Shown here piece by piece: positions 60,632 to 64,000 of a DNA stretch of 64,000 bases. Source of the stretch: Candidatus Dojkabacteria bacterium (GTDB taxonomy: Bacteria; Patescibacteria; Dojkabacteria; B142; JAFGFJ01); the NCBI GenBank assembly GCA_016931155.1, contig JAFGFJ010000006.1, positions 434,001-498,000 on the forward strand, written 5' to 3'. Both the position numbers and the translations under genes were made by a program. Position 1 is the first letter of the stretch; every line of letters begins with the position of its first letter. The notes under the pieces are model-generated. The model was not told the DNA's origin. It saw only the letters and a program-made list of their open reading frames with translations, and did no database searches.

Positions 60632-60854
60632 CTACTATTTCAATAGTTTTAATATTGTTTTTCATTCCTTTGATTATACTTATATTTTGTGGTTTTGTGT
60701 CGAAATATTGAGACAGTAATCTAATGATTGCATCATTGGCCTTCCCTTTTTGAGGGGGATCTGTCACTTTGAGTTTATAATCATATAAAGGGTTTTCCAC
60801 CTTTTCTATTGAGTTTTTGGATGACTTTGTAATTGCTTTTATTCTAATATTCAT
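60624..60854 (-). CDS. DUF167/YggU family protein
   Basis: The 76 residues match YggU: KVTDPPQKGKANDAIIRLLSQYF, with the typical PPxxGKANxA core, then ISIIKGMKNNIKTIEI. The family has no proven biochemical role. It overlaps the ATE-like gene by 8 nt, so translation is coupled. Confidence 0.85.
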   Translation of the reverse strand: MNIRIKAITKSSKNSIEKVENPLYDYKLKVTDPPQKGKANDAIIRLLSQYFDTKPQNISIIKGMKNNIKTIEIVDD

Positions 60855-60942
60855 TCAATCATTTCTTTTATAGTTACCGGGCTTGTGCCAAATAAATTGG
60901 CAACTAATATGAATGACAGTATTGACCAGAATACACAAATTG

Positions 60943-61473
60943 CTAATACTCAAGTCCCTTAATAGCTTTTAATCCTTTACCGTCTTCATATAAGTGTTTG
61001 ATTTCTTTCATTTCGGTAACTATATCTGCTTCCTTCACCATATTTTTTGTAGCTCCACGACCAGTAAGAATCAAATGAGTTTTTCCTCTTTTTGCAAGGT
61101 TGATGATTCTTAGGACTTCTTTTTCGCTTAGCATATTAAATAGCACTGCAACATTTATTTCATCTAGGACTAAAAGAAAAGGCTTTTCATCAGACACAAC
61201 TTCCACTGCTTTGCTGAAAGCTTTGTTTACTAGTTTTATATCCTCTTTCGATGGTTTTTTGAAATTAACCCATCCTTTCTTCCCAAAAGATTCTATTTCT
61301 AAGTTCTTTTTTTCAACTGTTTCGAGAAATTCTACTTCAGCTGATTTTAGCCAGTCTTTAGATTTCATGAACTGGATAATATGTACCTTCTTTCCGCAAC
61401 CAATTGCTCTTAAGGCTGTACCAAATGCGGCTGTTGTTTTGCCTTTTCCTTTGCCCGTAAAAATATAAATCAT
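60943..61473 (-). CDS. CobO/BtuR-type P-loop ATPase (cob(I)alamin adenosyltransferase-like)
   Basis: The 176 residues start with the P-loop FTGKGKGKTTAAFG, then the HIIQFMKS strand, LVLDEINVAV Walker B-like region and LILTGRGATKNMVKEADIVTEM, in the order of CobO. CobO adenosylates corrinoids. No cobalamin-dependent gene is visible nearby, so the enzyme may serve salvage, or a related ATPase role. TATATT lies 7 nt before the ATG. Confidence 0.88.
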   Translation of the reverse strand: MIYIFTGKGKGKTTAAFGTALRAIGCGKKVHIIQFMKSKDWLKSAEVEFLETVEKKNLEIESFGKKGWVNFKKPSKEDIKLVNKAFSKAVEVVSDEKPFLLVLDEINVAVLFNMLSEKEVLRIINLAKRGKTHLILTGRGATKNMVKEADIVTEMKEIKHLYEDGKGLKAIKGLEY

Positions 61474-61494
61474 AGTATTTAATATACCAAAAAC

Positions 61495-64000
61495 CTAGTT
61501 GTTTTGTCTTTTTATCATTTTCAATCTTTCTATTTCTTCATTCAGTAGTTGCATGTATAGTCCAAGCCCAATGTTTAAAATATTTCCATGTTGTTCCTTT
61601 CCGAGAATATTACCCGCACCTCTTATCTCTAGGTCACGGCTGGCAAGGCTAAACCCGCTTCCTAGTTCTTGAAGATCATGAATTGCCTGGAGTCTTTGGT
61701 CAGCCTTATATCCCTTTGGCTTTTTTTTCTCAATGTATTCCTCGGTTTCAACTATTTCTGCCTTCACAATCTCTTCAATTCGTTCCGATTTATGAGAATA
61801 GAGAAGATGAGCATAGGCTTGCTCGTCTGATCTTCCTACACGTCCTCTCAATTGATAAAGCTGTGCAAGTCCGAAGTTTTGGGCATTGTTTACAATGAGA
61901 GTGTTAACGTTTGGCATATCAAGACCATTTTCAATAATAGTAGTGCAAAGCAGGACATCGTATTTTTTGTTGTAAAAATCTTCCATTACTTTTTCGAGTT
62001 GAGCCGGTTCCATCTGTCCGTGACCAATTGCAATTCTCAACGAGGGGAGGTAGCCTTGCAATTTTGCTTTCATTGAATCAATAGTTCTAACTTCATTGTG
62101 GACAAAATAAACCTGACCACCTCTTTTTAGTTCAAATGTAATTGCATCAATAAGTTTTGTCCATGCGAAATTAACTACATTCGTTTTTATCGGCTTTCGA
62201 CCTCTTGGTGGAGTTGTGATTATCGAGATGTCGAGAATCTGAGAAAGTGCCATGCTGAGTGTTCTTGGGATTGGACTTGCCGATAAGGTAATTGTGTGAA
62301 CCTGTGTATTTAAATTTTTTAAGATTTCTTTTTGTTTTACTCCGAACTTCTGTTCTTCGTCTATCACAATTAGCCCTAGATTTTTGAATGATACATCATT
62401 CGATAGAAGTCTATGTGTGCCCACGACAATATCTATCTCGCCTGAATTTATTTTATTAATAGCAGTACTATTTTCTTGTCTTAAACCAAACCTTGAAAGT
62501 GAGGCAATTCTTACCGGGAAGCCTCTAAACCTTTCTTTGAGTACGGAATAATGTTGAGCAACAAGTACTGTGGTTGGAGCAAGGATCGCAACCTGCTGAC
62601 CGGACTCAATTATTCTGAATGCCGCTCTCATAAATACCTCAGTTTTACCAAACCCTACATCTCCTACAATCAATCTGTTCATTGGTCTTTCTTTCATGAG
62701 ATCTTCCTCGATCTGCCTTATTGCAACGAGCTGATCTTCTGTTTCTTCATATGCGAATTTGTCGCTGAAATCTTTATAGGCTTCTGTTTTTATTTCATCA
62801 ATTGGGGAGACTTTACTGATTTCTCTTTTGGCTAAACCTTCCAGCAATTCTCTTGCTAGAAGTCCGATGGATTTTTTTATCTTTGTTTTGAGTCTGTTCC
62901 ACATACCTTTTCCAAGTCTGGTTATTTGTGGTGCCTTATCAGTTGGGGCAATATACTTGGTTAATTTATGTGCTTGGTTTAAAGGAACAAGAAGCTCATC
63001 TCCTTCTGCGTACTTTAAGAGAATAAACTGCTTATTGTCAGGTTCCTGCGTAATCCCTCCATAGATAGCTACACCATAGTCCTCGTGCACCAAATAACTT
63101 CCCACTTTTATCTCACCCTCCAGTTGCCTTAAAAATTTAGTCGAATCTGATTCTTTTCCTTTTTTAACAAGGAATATCGTTCCGAAAAGCTCTCTGTCAG
63201 TAATAAAAATAGTTTTTAAATCCTTTGAGTAAAAACCTGATTCTATAGTAGTATCTGATTTTACAACGTACTTTCTCAGTTCTTTCGGGATTTCATTTTT
63301 ATGTTTGGTATAGATAATTGGTTTGTAACTTAGACCTATAAGTCTTATTATTTCCTTCTTGAGAAGATCGAATCTATGAAAGAATAGTTGAGGGTACTGG
63401 AAATCGAAAGAAATAATCTTGTCTTCAACTCTTTTTTCTTCATCCGAAAAGGACAAGCAAGCTCCTTTGAATATTTTGTTATTGTCGGATGAAATATTGA
63501 TGAAATTGTCTGATTCAGCCAGAGACAAATCGCCAAGTACAAGTTCCTCTATTCTTTTTATTCTTGTTCCATATATGCTATCGTAGACTTCCAGTTCTTC
63601 TATCTCTTCTCCAAAAAAGATCGCTCTGACCGGATTATCAAGTTCGATCGGCCAGAAACTGATTGTGTCACCCTTAATACTGAAATCTCTTTTCGTATAG
63701 ACTTTGCTTTGGTTTGAAAAATTACTTTTTATTAGAGTGTTTTTCAGTACGGAAAACTTCAGTGTAGTCTTGCTGTAAGTGTTGAGGCTTTTCAAGTATC
63801 TAATATTTTCTCTTGTTGCATAGTTTAGAAATATAAATTTCTTTTTAAAAACTTGTTCCAAAATGTGGAAAAGAGGTTTTTGAAAATGAAGAAAGAAGCC
63901 CTTGATTAACACAAAACGAGCGGGTTTTATATTTGCCCACTCTTTTAAATATTTGATTAATTCTTTTGTTGATGGATGAGAAGCAATCAGCCCCTCAATC
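61495..64000 (-). CDS. mfd: Transcription-repair coupling factor Mfd, 5' end beyond window
   Basis: The frame continues past a GTG at 63912 to the right edge, so the N-terminus lies outside. Visible are a degenerate UvrB-like N-terminal part, the RNA-polymerase-interacting CarD-like domain (about 63160-62960; GSYLVHEDYGVAIYGGI), and a RecG-like helicase with VGDVGFGKTE, the DEEQ box and the LSASPIPRTL motif. Mfd removes stalled polymerase and recruits UvrA. After the last helicase motif (RGAGNILGKEQHG) only about 30 residues remain; the usual C-terminal D7 domain of some 150 residues is missing. It is the first visible gene of the minus-strand run at the right edge. Confidence 0.92.
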   Translation of the reverse strand, partial: IEGLIASHPSTKELIKYLKEWANIKPARFVLIKGFFLHFQKPLFHILEQVFKKKFIFLNYATRENIRYLKSLNTYSKTTLKFSVLKNTLIKSNFSNQSKVYTKRDFSIKGDTISFWPIELDNPVRAIFFGEEIEELEVYDSIYGTRIKRIEELVLGDLSLAESDNFINISSDNNKIFKGACLSFSDEEKRVEDKIISFDFQYPQLFFHRFDLLKKEIIRLIGLSYKPIIYTKHKNEIPKELRKYVVKSDTTIESGFYSKDLKTIFITDRELFGTIFLVKKGKESDSTKFLRQLEGEIKVGSYLVHEDYGVAIYGGITQEPDNKQFILLKYAEGDELLVPLNQAHKLTKYIAPTDKAPQITRLGKGMWNRLKTKIKKSIGLLARELLEGLAKREISKVSPIDEIKTEAYKDFSDKFAYEETEDQLVAIRQIEEDLMKERPMNRLIVGDVGFGKTEVFMRAAFRIIESGQQVAILAPTTVLVAQHYSVLKERFRGFPVRIASLSRFGLRQENSTAINKINSGEIDIVVGTHRLLSNDVSFKNLGLIVIDEEQKFGVKQKEILKNLNTQVHTITLSASPIPRTLSMALSQILDISIITTPPRGRKPIKTNVVNFAWTKLIDAITFELKRGGQVYFVHNEVRTIDSMKAKLQGYLPSLRIAIGHGQMEPAQLEKVMEDFYNKKYDVLLCTTIIENGLDMPNVNTLIVNNAQNFGLAQLYQLRGRVGRSDEQAYAHLLYSHKSERIEEIVKAEIVETEEYIEKKKPKGYKADQRLQAIHDLQELGSGFSLASRDLEIRGAGNILGKEQHGNILNIGLGLYMQLLNEEIERLKMIKRQNN

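Noticed and set aside
1..64000. Recoded TGA (Gly or Trp) as genome-wide code
   Set aside because: TGA ends many genes cleanly (for example 9116, 10753-11235 neighbours, 14155, 43092), and Trp and Gly positions use normal codons.

Overview
The window reads as a stretch of chromosome from a small-genome, host-associated or reduced bacterium, most likely a member of the Candidate Phyla Radiation (Patescibacteria). This is inferred from compact AT-rich housekeeping genes scattered among many short orphan genes, an archaeal-type AspRS, trimmed cell-wall enzymes, many start codons with no Shine-Dalgarno sequence, and giant surface proteins. I cannot assign a phylum from sequence alone. TGA is used routinely as a stop, so the code is the standard bacterial one and not the UGA=Gly code of Gracilibacteria/Absconditabacteria. 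One tRNA (Glu, UUC) is present. I see no rRNA and no CRISPR array.

Layout. 1-3.75 kb is an accessory patch: a 5'-cut gene with a zinc ribbon and a PD-(D/E)xK nuclease domain, then a HemW-like radical SAM gene bracketed by two related coding remnants. 3.9-14.2 kb is mostly housekeeping: YibE/F membrane protein, DsbA-like oxidoreductase, orphan receiver protein, enolase, YhaM-type RNase, NAD(P)H-hydrate repair, SSB, secreted nuclease and ProRS. 14.2-19.9 kb is dominated by one 1731-residue surface protein that combines a GH-A-like barrel, a lysozyme-like domain, a degenerate M23-like domain and a phosphodiester-glycosidase domain. 19.9-25.9 kb holds pcm, a ClpC with an added zinc finger, a glycosyltransferase and tsaD.

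26-35 kb is the most accessory part: an XRE regulator, RHH-like and membrane proteins, the tRNA, a NYN nuclease, two NUDIX copies (one frameshifted) flanking an HTH-phosphoribosyltransferase fusion, an AbiE-type toxin-antitoxin pair, a dead IS200-type transposase, and several unrecognised small genes. 35-51.7 kb mixes peptidases/hydrolases, a second YibE/F protein, a deacetylase-like protein, HisRS, an ABC exporter pair, pyrophosphatase, a membrane-anchored HExxH protein, MnmA, and an AspRS fused to a YbaK-type editing domain.

51.8-59.8 kb is a dcw (division and cell wall) cluster: mraZ-rsmH-ftsL-like-ftsI-murA-(degenerate MurF-like)-ECF sigma-murE. It is preceded by a sigma70-type promoter whose -10 runs into three perfect-register 10-bp GTGGTGA repeats, the expected MraZ operator. 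The window closes with an arginyltransferase-like gene, a DUF167 protein, a CobO-like ATPase and an Mfd gene that runs off the right edge and seems to lack the C-terminal D7 domain.

A cross-cutting signal is that several genes have a TATAAT-like -10 element ending 5-7 nt before the start codon, with no ribosome binding site, which suggests leaderless transcripts.
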